A stretch of DNA of 31,110 nt from assembly GCA_964467785.1 (NCBI GenBank), contig CAYXVB010000025.1, positions 1 through 31,110 on the forward strand, in the 5' to 3' direction. This DNA comes from CAYXVB01 sp964467785 (GTDB lineage Bacteria; Bdellovibrionota; UBA1018). Positions within the stretch are counted from its first letter, which is position 1, and the number at the start of each line of letters is the position of its first letter. The notes below the pieces were generated by a model. The model had not been told where the DNA came from, did not search any database, and worked only from the letters and a program-made list of their open reading frames with translations. Shown here piece by piece: positions 15,882 to 23,441 of this stretch. The position numbers and the translations under genes are program-made.

Positions 15882-17999
15882 ATGTGCGAAATCGACACCC
15901 CGAACCGAAGCCGATCGACGATCGAGACTGGGAGTCCGGCCGCGGGTTCCGGCTTCTCCAAAGTAATTGTCCTTCAGTATAAGAACAAGGGCTCCGGCGA
16001 GGCGCGCGCCTTCCGGATCAACAAGGAGCGCGTGGTCATCGGCAGTGTCGTCTCAGCCGACGTCAAGCTCACCGGATCGGGCGTCTCGCCGATCCATGCG
16101 GTGCTCGAGGCCGGCCCCGACGGCGTCACCACCGTCTACGATCTCGCCAGCGAGACCGGGGTCTTCGTCAACGGCGCCAAGGTGGTCACGGCCCCGGTGC
16201 GTGCGGGAGACCGGCTGACTATTGGCAGCCTCGAGCTGGAGTTCAGCCTCAGCGATCCCGAGTCGGTGCGCTCCAAGCTCGTGATCGAGTCGCCGCTCAA
16301 GGAGTCGGCCATCCGCGAGGCCGAGGGCCGCAAGCTTTATCTCAATCCCGACGAGGACCTTTCGCCGCTCCTGCTCGAGAGCGACCGGCATATCGAAGAG
16401 ATCTTCGATTATCGGCCCGCGCAGAAACGCGCGCTCGAGGTGATCATGGCCTGGCATGGGACCGTGCTCAACGTCGAGCACTTCGTCGCGCGCCCGTCCG
16501 TGGTTCTCGGCGTCAGTCGCACCGCCGATTTCGGAATTCCACCGCTCCTGTCCGCTGCGCGCCACGTGCTTGCCACCCGCGCGGGCGAGGGCAGCTACAC
16601 GCTCAATCTCGACCCAAAGATGGAGGGCGTGCTCCAGCAAAAGGGGCGCCTGAGCCGACTCGGCCAGGGCGGCGAGCTCGGAGGATCGATTCCGCTCGGA
16701 AACGACGACTTCGCCAAGGTTTCCGTGGGCGAGATCGATTTTTACCTGAGCTACACGGCCGCCCCGCCGCGCCTCAAACGCAGTGGGATCTTCGAACGGG
16801 ATCCGTTCTTCTTCAAAGTGCTCGCGATGTCGATGATTTGCACGGCATTGTTCATCGGAACCCTGATGAACGCGCGCGTCGACAAGACGCTCGAGGCCGA
16901 GCAGATCCCCGAGCGCATCGCCACGATCCTATATCAGCCGGAAAAGTACCTTCCCAAGCCGGTTCCGACGATCGATAAGGCTCCCGCGGTCAAGACCGAG
17001 ACGACTCCGCCTCCAAAAGTCGAAGTCAAAAAGCCCGAGCCCAAGCCCACTCAAACGATCAAGGTCGAGGTCAAGCCGCAGAACAAGCCCGCGGAAAAGA
17101 AACCTCTGCCCAAGGAGATGAACGTCAAGCCGGTGGAAACGAAATCGGCCAAGACGCCCACTCCAAACGCCACGCAGAACCAGGCCAAGAAGTCGCAGGG
17201 GCAGCGTGGCTCGAAAGAAGGCGAGGGCGCTCGCGCCAAGGGACCTGAGGGCACGCGTGGCCAAAAGAACGCTCCCCAGGACGTGGTCCATCAGAACCGG
17301 GCCACCCGACCGTCCCCGCAAGGCGGCAGGGGCGGTGGAGCGACTGGCAGCTCCCAGGTCCCGGGCATCGGCAACGTGGATTTGCTCAGCAGCGCCACGG
17401 CCAAGATTTCCAACATCCTTGGCAATTCGTCCGAGAAGCTCGGCAAGGGTGGCTCGAAGTTCTCCGGCTTTGGCGGCTTCACCACTCAGGGTGGCGGCGG
17501 ACTCGCGCTCTCGGGCACCGGCCAGGGCGGCGGCGGCACCTCTGATCTTTCCCAGGGCCTCGGCGACAAGGGTCTGGGCGGCGGAAAAGTCGGCACGGGT
17601 CTCGGCGCCATGGGCAATGGCAGCGGAATCATCGGCGGCCAGGCCCGCGTGGCGATCCGCACGGGCGGCCAGGAGGAAGCGGTCGTGATGGGCTCCATCG
17701 ACGCGGACGCGATCGAAGCCGCGATGCGCGCCCATGCCGACGAATTCCGGCTCTGCTACGAGAAGGAAGTCAACGCGGAGAACAACAAGCTCGCCGGTCG
17801 CGTGAGCACGACCTTCGTGATCGGTTCCTCGGGACGCGTGACGAGCGCGGGGATCGTCTCCTCGTCGCTCGGCAACGCCAATACCGAACGCTGTATCCTG
17901 AACGTGATCCGGCGGATCGATTTCCCGATCCCGCGCGGAGCGGGAGTCGTGCAGGTTAAGTATCCGTTCAAGTTCTCGCCCACGGGCGGCAGATCTTAA
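15882..17999 (+). CDS. gltG: FHA-domain trans-envelope protein with AgmX/PglI (TonB-like) C-terminal domain, GltG-like
   Basis: 705 residues. Cytoplasmic N-terminus: an FHA domain at about 27-125 with the SPIH (H72) and FVNG (N97) landmarks. The usual phosphothreonine-contacting Arg after IG is Ser55. A second, degenerate FHA-like module covers about 200-300. One transmembrane helix (VLAMSMICTALFIGTL, about 313-330) leads to a Pro/Lys-rich periplasmic linker (about 345-480), a Gly-rich stretch (about 490-595) and a C-terminal domain from about 600 with C625 and C671, which could form a disulfide. This is the layout of GltG and AgmX-type proteins, which span the periplasm and contact outer-membrane partners through a TonB-like end. 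GAGGGAA lies just upstream of the ATG; the gap to gltF is 13 bp. Confidence 0.82.
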   Translation: MCEIDTPNRSRSTIETGSPAAGSGFSKVIVLQYKNKGSGEARAFRINKERVVIGSVVSADVKLTGSGVSPIHAVLEAGPDGVTTVYDLASETGVFVNGAKVVTAPVRAGDRLTIGSLELEFSLSDPESVRSKLVIESPLKESAIREAEGRKLYLNPDEDLSPLLLESDRHIEEIFDYRPAQKRALEVIMAWHGTVLNVEHFVARPSVVLGVSRTADFGIPPLLSAARHVLATRAGEGSYTLNLDPKMEGVLQQKGRLSRLGQGGELGGSIPLGNDDFAKVSVGEIDFYLSYTAAPPRLKRSGIFERDPFFFKVLAMSMICTALFIGTLMNARVDKTLEAEQIPERIATILYQPEKYLPKPVPTIDKAPAVKTETTPPPKVEVKKPEPKPTQTIKVEVKPQNKPAEKKPLPKEMNVKPVETKSAKTPTPNATQNQAKKSQGQRGSKEGEGARAKGPEGTRGQKNAPQDVVHQNRATRPSPQGGRGGGATGSSQVPGIGNVDLLSSATAKISNILGNSSEKLGKGGSKFSGFGGFTTQGGGGLALSGTGQGGGGTSDLSQGLGDKGLGGGKVGTGLGAMGNGSGIIGGQARVAIRTGGQEEAVVMGSIDADAIEAAMRAHADEFRLCYEKEVNAENNKLAGRVSTTFVIGSSGRVTSAGIVSSSLGNANTERCILNVIRRIDFPIPRGAGVVQVKYPFKFSPTGGRS

Positions 18000-18011
18000 G
18001 GGAGACCCGTC

Positions 18012-18569
18012 ATGAAATTCCGTTTGAAGGCTAGGGTACCGGCGGCCATGTCCGCCCTGGCTCTCATGATCTCAGCGGACGCGGGTGCCGTCGACGTCGC
18101 CCCGTTTCGGATGGGTCTGCAGCTTGGAGTGGGCGCTTCGCCGTTTCCAAGCCTCATCGGGTTGGCCGTGACCGGCGATATTATGGGCCTAGTTCGGCTC
18201 CACATTGCCGGCGACGCGTTCGGGTTTGTCCAGGGATTCAGCGCGGGCAACTCCGGTGGCTTTGGTGGTCTTAAGCTCGGCGGTTCGGCGGGCGCCAAGC
18301 TTCGCATTCCGAGCTTGATCGTGTCGCCCACGGTTGGCATCGAGTATTCGCGGACCACAATCGTCGGGACGATCAACAAGTATTTTGGCACGGCCGAGAA
18401 CGAGAGCGAGTGGGTCATGGTTCCGAGCGCGGGCCTGGAGTTCGGGATGCACGGAAAATCCTATATCGCGGCTGGAGTCAGCTTTCCCTGGATGGCCACG
18501 GGCGGCACCGTTGATTACGTCAAGATCGATGGATTTTATCCCTATCTGAACCTCGGGACGTCGTTCTAG
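18012..18569 (+). CDS. small outer-membrane beta-barrel protein, last gene of Glt-like operon
   Basis: 185 residues with a signal peptide (MKFRLKARVPAAMSALALMISADAGA would fit as residues 1-26, given here only as its limits: basic start, cleavage near DAGA-VD). The mature chain is Gly-rich with alternating strands (MGLQLGVGASPF, GGLKLGGSAGAKL, AGLEFGMHGKSYIAAGVSF). It ends in a C-terminal phenylalanine after NLGTSF, the classic BAM-recognition end of outer-membrane barrels, which also shows that the TAG at 18567 is a genuine stop. GGGAGA precedes the ATG; the gap to gltG is 12 bp. It is probably a GltA/GltB/GltH-type outer-membrane partner; which one cannot be decided. Its stop codon interlocks with that of the convergent hydrolase. 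Confidence 0.78.
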   Translation: MKFRLKARVPAAMSALALMISADAGAVDVAPFRMGLQLGVGASPFPSLIGLAVTGDIMGLVRLHIAGDAFGFVQGFSAGNSGGFGGLKLGGSAGAKLRIPSLIVSPTVGIEYSRTTIVGTINKYFGTAENESEWVMVPSAGLEFGMHGKSYIAAGVSFPWMATGGTVDYVKIDGFYPYLNLGTSF

Positions 18570-19492
18570 GGCTTGAGGCTCCCACTGGTCCCCATCGGTT
18601 CGAGATGCTTGCGGATCAACGTCTGGATCCTCTTCCATTCCTCCGAACCCACCGAGGGCTCGTCGATGATCAGGTGGTGATACGCTCCGCGCTCGAGGGT
18701 CGCGCCGCGGTTGCTGACCTGCTCGAGGCGCCACTCATTGAGGGCGTTGAACTCGATCAGTTCCGCGAGGCCCGGTCCACTGACCAGCTCGTCTTTGGGG
18801 TCGATCAGCACGAGGGTGGGGGCCTTGCTCTTGCCCAGGCCGGACTCTTGGGTCGCGCGCAGTGAATCGAAAAGCGCATTATACGCCGCCATCGAAGTGC
18901 CTTCGCAGCTCGCACGGTAGGTGGCGTTACTCGCGCTCGGAACCAGGAAATCCTCCCCAAAAGCGTTGAGCGCGCGCACGAGTTGGCTCGTCCAGTTGAG
19001 CGCGGCCGCGGGCGCGAGTAGTACCATCCGGTCGTAGCGCACGCCCGCTTCTGGGACATTGTTCATGAGGTCGAGGTTGACGAGCGCGCCCAGGGAATAG
19101 CCCACGAAGTTCAAGGGCAGGCCGCGCCGGTCCGCCGCGCGCCGGGCCTCGCAGTAGGCGTCATGTAGGTCGTGGAGCCAGCGGTCGCGGCTCACGTGTT
19201 TGAACTGCTCGAGGTCGCCGCGGTGTCCGCTCAGCGAGGCTCGAAGCACGTCAAAGCCTTCTTCATTCAAAGTGCGCGCGATCGAATCCATCTTGTCCGG
19301 GCGGAGGTTGAGCCCGTGTACCACCAGTGCGACGCCGCGGGCGGGCTGTTTCTCCGAGCGGAGCCAGGCGGAAGCGGCGGGAAGCGCGGAGCTTACGGTC
19401 GCGCAACGGAACTCGGAGGCCTGGGCGCCCTGGCCGCAGAGGAAGATTGCCGGGAGGCAGAGGGCGCGCAAGACTCGATAGATCGTAGACAT
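18566..19492 (-). CDS. exported alpha/beta hydrolase
   Basis: About 308 residues with a signal peptide (hydrophobic core LCLPAIFLCG, cleavage near QAS). The alpha/beta-hydrolase landmarks are all visible: VVHGLN oxyanion-hole region, nucleophile elbow GYSLGA, acidic residue in LIDPKDELV and a late histidine in AYHHLIID. It resembles serine lipases/esterases that act on lipids or lysolipids, but the substrate is unknown. The start at 19492 is preferred over the in-frame ATG at 19501 because GAGAG lies at the right distance from it and touches the other. The gene is convergent with the last Glt-operon gene, overlapping it by 4 bp, and divergent from the next gene. Confidence 0.85.
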   Translation of the reverse strand: MSTIYRVLRALCLPAIFLCGQGAQASEFRCATVSSALPAASAWLRSEKQPARGVALVVHGLNLRPDKMDSIARTLNEEGFDVLRASLSGHRGDLEQFKHVSRDRWLHDLHDAYCEARRAADRRGLPLNFVGYSLGALVNLDLMNNVPEAGVRYDRMVLLAPAAALNWTSQLVRALNAFGEDFLVPSASNATYRASCEGTSMAAYNALFDSLRATQESGLGKSKAPTLVLIDPKDELVSGPGLAELIEFNALNEWRLEQVSNRGATLERGAYHHLIIDEPSVGSEEWKRIQTLIRKHLEPMGTSGSLKP

Positions 19493-19544
19493 GAACTTCA
19501 TCTCTCTATGGTACTGGTTCCGTAGTTCGATTTCAGTATGAAAA

Positions 19545-19568
19545 AGGCCTTAAATCAGGCCTAAATCA
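19545..19568. repeat. short repeat with two AGGCCT palindromes in a divergent promoter region
   Basis: AGGCCT occurs at 19545-19550 and 19557-19562, each followed by (T)AAATCA, giving a near-perfect tandem of about 12 bp. Each AGGCCT is itself a palindrome, and read on the minus strand the pair forms a 6-bp hairpin followed by five Ts. It lies between the divergent hydrolase (-) and the 19688 gene (+), so an operator or an attenuator-like hairpin are both possible. Confidence 0.4.
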
Positions 19569-19687
19569 AGGTGTTGATCGAAGTTTCAACTGTCTAATTT
19601 TTGGACACTCCCGCGGCTCGCGAGGAGCTTGTAAGTGCAGCCTCTAGGCGGATCGCGATCGGCATCGCTCTTGCTTCGTACCGCCTC

Positions 19688-20686
19688 ATGAAATTAAAAC
19701 GTGTTTCAATCTTTGTTCTGGGTGTTGGTCTGGCTACCGCTTCGGTAGTGAATCTCTCGATGGCCCGGCGCACGGTGGCGAGTAGCAAGTCAATGACGGC
19801 GCTCTACAATAACCCTCGTTCATTGGGAGCTGATCTCAGGGGCGCGGCTTTGGACTCCTTGAGTAGTGAAATCTCCCGGGGAAGATACGGATTCACCACG
19901 GTGGTCAGCAATGGCGCCCTTCCGCCGGCTCGGAGCCGCGAGGAGTTCTGCGAGAACGCCAAAGATCCCGACTATTTCAAGACGCTGCTCTATGATGTTG
20001 CCAACCTGAATGCCTATAGCAACAGCGCTGGCGGTTTGGGCACCGGACTTTGCTGGTGGCATTCGGAATTTCAGCGCAGCGCCACTTATCTCGCGGTTTA
20101 CCGCCCGGACCTCCCTGGACCGAGCGAGGCGGAAGCCCGTGAACTGATCAATGACCTCATGACCAAGCAAGGGGTGGTCGAGATTCCGGGCTTCAGGAAT
20201 TTCAATGGCTTCAGCTACTCCTATGGTCGGTTAATCGAGAGCATGCTGACCGCGGGCGAGGTCAATACCTCGATCTTCGAGCTCGGCTTCTTTAAGGGGC
20301 TGTTTGGTTCCTCGGGCGGCGCGGACGCGAGCCTCGATCGCGGGATGGACGAACTTTATGATCAGGTCGTCAATAAGAAGCACATCGCTTTTCAGGTCCT
20401 GCAGATGCCGGGAGTTGCGGCCCATGCTTGGCTCGTGATCGATATGCGCAAGACGGATAGCGGCTACGATCTATCCTTCATCGACAGCAATTACAGTAAC
20501 AATGTGGGCATCTACCACTATCGACGTGGAGAACCCATGCGCACGTACCTCGGCGACTTCGCGCCGCATACCTACAAGAGCTCGGACATCAATTACATGC
20601 GCCACTTGCAGGACGAATATTGCCGCTTTGGCAAGACGGCCAAGGAAAAGCGAGCCAATCAGGGCTTTGGAGGCGGCGGGAGCTGA
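19688..20686 (+). CDS. exported protein of unknown function with possible Cys-His-Asp catalytic site
   Basis: 332 residues from ATG 19688, which starts a signal peptide or N-terminal anchor (MKLKRVSIFVLGVGLATASVV). No ribosome binding site is evident, and the frame is open upstream to a TTG at 19601. I do not recognise the family. Visible features: GLCWWHSEFQRSATYLA with C122 at the start of a predicted helix, AHAWLVIDM with H246 and SFIDSNYS with D266. A Cys in a helix, then His-Ala-Trp on a strand and Asp on the next strand is the order found in papain-like and transglutaminase-like enzymes, so a cysteine peptidase-type activity is a reasonable but untested inference. A short Gly-rich end (GFGGGGS) closes the protein. 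A strong hairpin terminator follows at 20714. Confidence 0.7.
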   Translation: MKLKRVSIFVLGVGLATASVVNLSMARRTVASSKSMTALYNNPRSLGADLRGAALDSLSSEISRGRYGFTTVVSNGALPPARSREEFCENAKDPDYFKTLLYDVANLNAYSNSAGGLGTGLCWWHSEFQRSATYLAVYRPDLPGPSEAEARELINDLMTKQGVVEIPGFRNFNGFSYSYGRLIESMLTAGEVNTSIFELGFFKGLFGSSGGADASLDRGMDELYDQVVNKKHIAFQVLQMPGVAAHAWLVIDMRKTDSGYDLSFIDSNYSNNVGIYHYRRGEPMRTYLGDFAPHTYKSSDINYMRHLQDEYCRFGKTAKEKRANQGFGGGGS

Positions 20687-20713
20687 TCATTCCCTCGCTG
20701 AGATTTGGAAATT

Positions 20714-20757
20714 GAAGGCCGGTCCTGGGGCAGTCCCGGGGTCGGCCTTCTTGTTTT
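20714..20757 (+). terminator. intrinsic terminator between convergent genes
   Basis: GAAGGCCG pairs perfectly with CGGCCTTC (8 bp), with a few more G-C and wobble pairs inside and a GC-rich loop, followed by TTGTTTTCTC. It lies 28 bp after the stop of the 19688 gene. The minus-strand reading also forms the stem with a modest T-content tail, so it may serve the convergent DUF3857 gene too. Confidence 0.8.
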
Positions 20758-20758
20758 C

Positions 20759-22756
20759 TCACGGCCGAGGCCGGATGCCGTCGCCGTCCGCGCTGTCTTT
20801 GGATCCGCTGACTTCGGATGCGAGCGCGCGCCCGCCTCCTCCGATGCGCTCATAGATCAGCGCGGCCTGCCCGAGGCAGTTTCGAAGTTTTTCTTGCATC
20901 TGGGCAAACGCCAGCGAGCGCAGCTCCGCCTCCGGGATCGTTTCGCCGCGCACGATAGCCTGCTCCTCGATCCTCACTCCGCGCGGGATCAGCTTGAGGC
21001 GCCGCTTGGCCGAAAGCCAAGGGCTCTCGATCTCGCAATCCAGCGACTTTCGTCCCACCAGCTTAACATCGCGTAGCTCCGTGGTGATCCGATAGGTAAA
21101 CGGCGAGCCCGTCTGCAGATCCGAAACGCGGTCGGCAGTCTTGGTTAAAAGTATGCCCGTCACGCTGTCCATTGCGCCCAGATAGTATGCATGACCGGCC
21201 GAAGTGCGGATCGGCGTATCCCTGATCGTCGCAAAGACTTTGAAGTCGAGATCGCGGACCACGCGCGAGGTGAGGTCGTAGTCCGCCGTCTTCCAGTCGA
21301 TCAGGAGATTTGGGTCGACGAAGTAGCGGGTCAGATCCAGATCGAGCGAGCGCCGCGAGTGGGTGAGCGCCGCGCCGGTGTAACCGGTCGCCGAGACGCC
21401 TTCGAGCCGCAGTTGGCCTTCGACAAAGCGCCGGTCGCGGCCTTCGGGCGAGTTGGGCTCCCCAAAGCTCAGGATCTTGGTGACGTTCACGCGGGCGTCC
21501 TCGGGGCGCGTCCGCGGCGTCTCCGTCAACAGCGGCGCCTCTCCGCGGGTGACGAGCGCGGGACGGCCCGCGATGTCACGGAACATCCCTTGCGCGAAGC
21601 TCACAAAGTTTGTCGGGTCGATCCAGTAGTCGCGCTCTCCGTCGCGGAACCAGACGATCGCGTGATTGAAATCCGATGGCAGCACTCGCGCGCGGCCCGG
21701 TCGGTTGTAGACGTTGGAGCGGTGGACCAGGGCGATCTCGGCGCGGTAGCCGAGCTTGCGGAGGATCGACGCCGTCGAGGCCGAGTAATCCTTGCAGTCG
21801 CCGTACTGGGTTTCGGCGATCGCTGCCAGGTCGCGGGGGATGTATTTGCCCGCGTTGGTGCGCCAGTCGCCGAGATAGCTGACTTGCGAGGCCAGCTCCG
21901 AGGTGATGGTGTTGAGCTTGTCGACCAGCCGCGCCTGGGTCGCGGCTTTGGCGCGTATCGCCTCGAAGCGCGGAGGCAGGGGCTGCTCGAGGATCTTTTG
22001 ATAGCTTGCGGTCACGGGCTTCATGATCTCCGTGATGTCGCGCGCGGTGGAGACGCTGACCCAGGGGAATTTCGAAGGATTGAGCGCCGCGGCCTGCTCG
22101 TCGACAGCGACGCGGTAGACGGGTTCCTTGAGTGTGATGGTGATCTCTTGCGTAGCGCCCTTTTTTACTTCTTCGATCGCGAGCACTTGGCTCGGATCGT
22201 TGCGGTCGACCGCGAGAGGGATCGCCGAGCGGATGCGCACGCGCCCCGCTTTTTCGCGAACCGGGACGCCGTAACTGTATTCCGCCGAGAAAAAGCCAGG
22301 AAAGGAGGCTTCTTTCACGCGCAGGCGGACCTTGGTGTAGACCGATGCGCCGATCTTGACCTCGGGAAACGCGATCATGACCTGATTCATCTGGTCAAAA
22401 CCCTGTTGGGAGCTCGCTCGCGGCTTGTCCTCGATTTTGGAGCTGTCGACTGCGATTTGCTTTCCGTCGACCTGAGTGCGCGCCGCCAGCACCTTGAATT
22501 CGGTGGTGTTGGAGTTGTAGCTAAACAGTTGGGTGCCTAGCTCCGTGCGGGCACTCTCTTTGAGCAGTTTGACCTGGGTCTCGACCACAGTCTCGTAGGT
22601 GCCGTCCTCGCGGACCTCGGTGTCGACGTTTTGGAACTCGACCTCGCTCGCGGCGTCTTCATCCTGTGCCCAGCGGGCGTGGGCGGCAGTGCCGGAGAGG
22701 GCAAGCGTGAGAGTCAGCAGAATCAGGCGTGGGATCGATTTCGGCGCAAAGTTCAC
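20759..22756 (-). CDS. exported DUF3857/transglutaminase-like protein
   Basis: 665 residues from GTG 22756, supported by GGAGG 7 bp upstream and an immediate signal peptide (hydrophobic LILLTLTLALSG, cleavage near AHA). The N-terminal half is a DUF3857-type domain. The central part is a transglutaminase-like core with the triad in its usual motifs: C321 in YGDCKDYS, H365 in FNHAIVW and D380 in WIDPTN. The last third is a beta-rich DUF3858-like region. In this family the core is thought to act as a protease or amide-modifying enzyme at the cell envelope; the substrate is unknown. The gene is convergent with 19688 and shares the terminator region. Domain assignment is confident, the biological role is not. 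Confidence 0.9.
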   Translation of the reverse strand: MNFAPKSIPRLILLTLTLALSGTAAHARWAQDEDAASEVEFQNVDTEVREDGTYETVVETQVKLLKESARTELGTQLFSYNSNTTEFKVLAARTQVDGKQIAVDSSKIEDKPRASSQQGFDQMNQVMIAFPEVKIGASVYTKVRLRVKEASFPGFFSAEYSYGVPVREKAGRVRIRSAIPLAVDRNDPSQVLAIEEVKKGATQEITITLKEPVYRVAVDEQAAALNPSKFPWVSVSTARDITEIMKPVTASYQKILEQPLPPRFEAIRAKAATQARLVDKLNTITSELASQVSYLGDWRTNAGKYIPRDLAAIAETQYGDCKDYSASTASILRKLGYRAEIALVHRSNVYNRPGRARVLPSDFNHAIVWFRDGERDYWIDPTNFVSFAQGMFRDIAGRPALVTRGEAPLLTETPRTRPEDARVNVTKILSFGEPNSPEGRDRRFVEGQLRLEGVSATGYTGAALTHSRRSLDLDLTRYFVDPNLLIDWKTADYDLTSRVVRDLDFKVFATIRDTPIRTSAGHAYYLGAMDSVTGILLTKTADRVSDLQTGSPFTYRITTELRDVKLVGRKSLDCEIESPWLSAKRRLKLIPRGVRIEEQAIVRGETIPEAELRSLAFAQMQEKLRNCLGQAALIYERIGGGGRALASEVSGSKDSADGDGIRPRP

Positions 22757-22918
22757 GGGCGAACCTCCGTCGAGACTTATCGGTATCCGCCCGCTAAAGT
22801 TGTGGGTGAGGGCATGGTCTTGAGCTCGAGGACCCGTTGCTCGTTCGCGGCGTCAGCGAGTTGACGGGACGGGTAGGGCAGATTCTAAAGAAGGGGTTGA
22901 TGGCCGCGTCCCTGCGTT

Positions 22919-22959
22919 CAAAACAAGAAGAGCGGCAAGGCTTCACGCCCTGCCGCTCT
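22919..22959 (-). terminator. intrinsic terminator of the small secreted protein gene
   Basis: Read on the minus strand: AGAGCGGCAGGG, a 7-base loop and CCTTGCCGCTCT, a 12-bp stem with one G-U pair, followed by TCTTGTTTT. It lies about 30 bp after the stop at 22989, in the correct orientation, and insulates the downstream DUF3857 gene. Confidence 0.9.
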
Positions 22960-22988
22960 CGTGCGGGATTCTGGTTCCGCGAGCCGGA

Positions 22989-23351
22989 TTACTCGGCTTG
23001 CTTGGCCTGCGCGCTGCGGGCCATGACCTTGGCGACGAGCTGGTCGATGCTCATCTGGGAGGCGGAGTCTTCGCCGAGCTCATTGGCGGCGAGCTCGCGC
23101 TCGATTTCGATCAGCTGGCCGAGGTCCGGGGAGACGACGTTTTCGGCCATGTAATGGGCGACTTCGTTGTCGATCTGCTCGTAAGCGACCTTGTAGTAGT
23201 CGTTGACGGAGAAGTAGGTCTGGCCATTGTCAGTGACTGCCGTCGCAAAGGAAGTGTGCACGATGCTGGTACCGCTGAGGATGTAGGGCCGCGCGTGGGC
23301 GAGGCTGGAGACGGTCAAGAGCGAGAGGGCGATCAGGGCGAACTTTTTCAT
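22989..23351 (-). CDS. small secreted protein of unknown function
   Basis: 120 residues from ATG 23351, which has AGGAA at proper distance and starts a textbook signal peptide (MKKFALIALSLLTVSSLAHA). The mature protein is acidic and mostly helical towards the end (VVSPDLGQLIEIERELAANELG, then SIDQLVAKVMARSAQAKQAE) with no cysteines. I do not recognise it. It stands as its own transcription unit: a near-consensus promoter at 23406-23433 and a strong terminator at 22919-22959 suggest an abundantly expressed periplasmic or secreted protein. Longer in-frame starts up to 23414 are unlikely because they would bury the signal peptide and overlap the promoter. Confidence 0.82.
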   Translation of the reverse strand: MKKFALIALSLLTVSSLAHARPYILSGTSIVHTSFATAVTDNGQTYFSVNDYYKVAYEQIDNEVAHYMAENVVSPDLGQLIEIERELAANELGEDSASQMSIDQLVAKVMARSAQAKQAE

Positions 23352-23405
23352 GGGGACATTCCTTTCTAAGGACAGTTGATTAATTGTCGATTGGACGTAT
23401 GGCGC

Positions 23406-23433
23406 ATTAAACACGTTTGACTTGGTGTGTCAA
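23406..23433 (-). promoter_or_regulatory. near-consensus sigma-70-type promoter
   Basis: On the minus strand: TTGACA (23433-23428), a 16-bp spacer and TTTAAT (23411-23406). The -35 matches the consensus fully and the -10 at five of six positions. Predicted start near 23399 leaves a leader of about 48 nt before the ATG at 23351. The -35 is part of an inverted repeat (see 23416-23434). Confidence 0.75.
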
Positions 23434-23434
23434 A
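23416..23434. promoter_or_regulatory. inverted repeat overlapping the promoter, possible operator
   Basis: TTTGAC (23416-23421), a 7-bp centre and GTCAAA (23429-23434). The right arm contains most of the -35 hexamer and the left arm lies within the spacer. A dimeric regulator bound here would occlude RNA polymerase. Confidence 0.4.
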
Positions 23435-23441
23435 ATATTTT

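Noticed and set aside
21191..22540. 449-codon open frame antisense to the transglutaminase-like gene
   Set aside because: Composition is dominated by Arg, Gly, Asp and Val from the mirror codons; the minus-strand gene has a signal peptide, catalytic triad and ribosome binding site.
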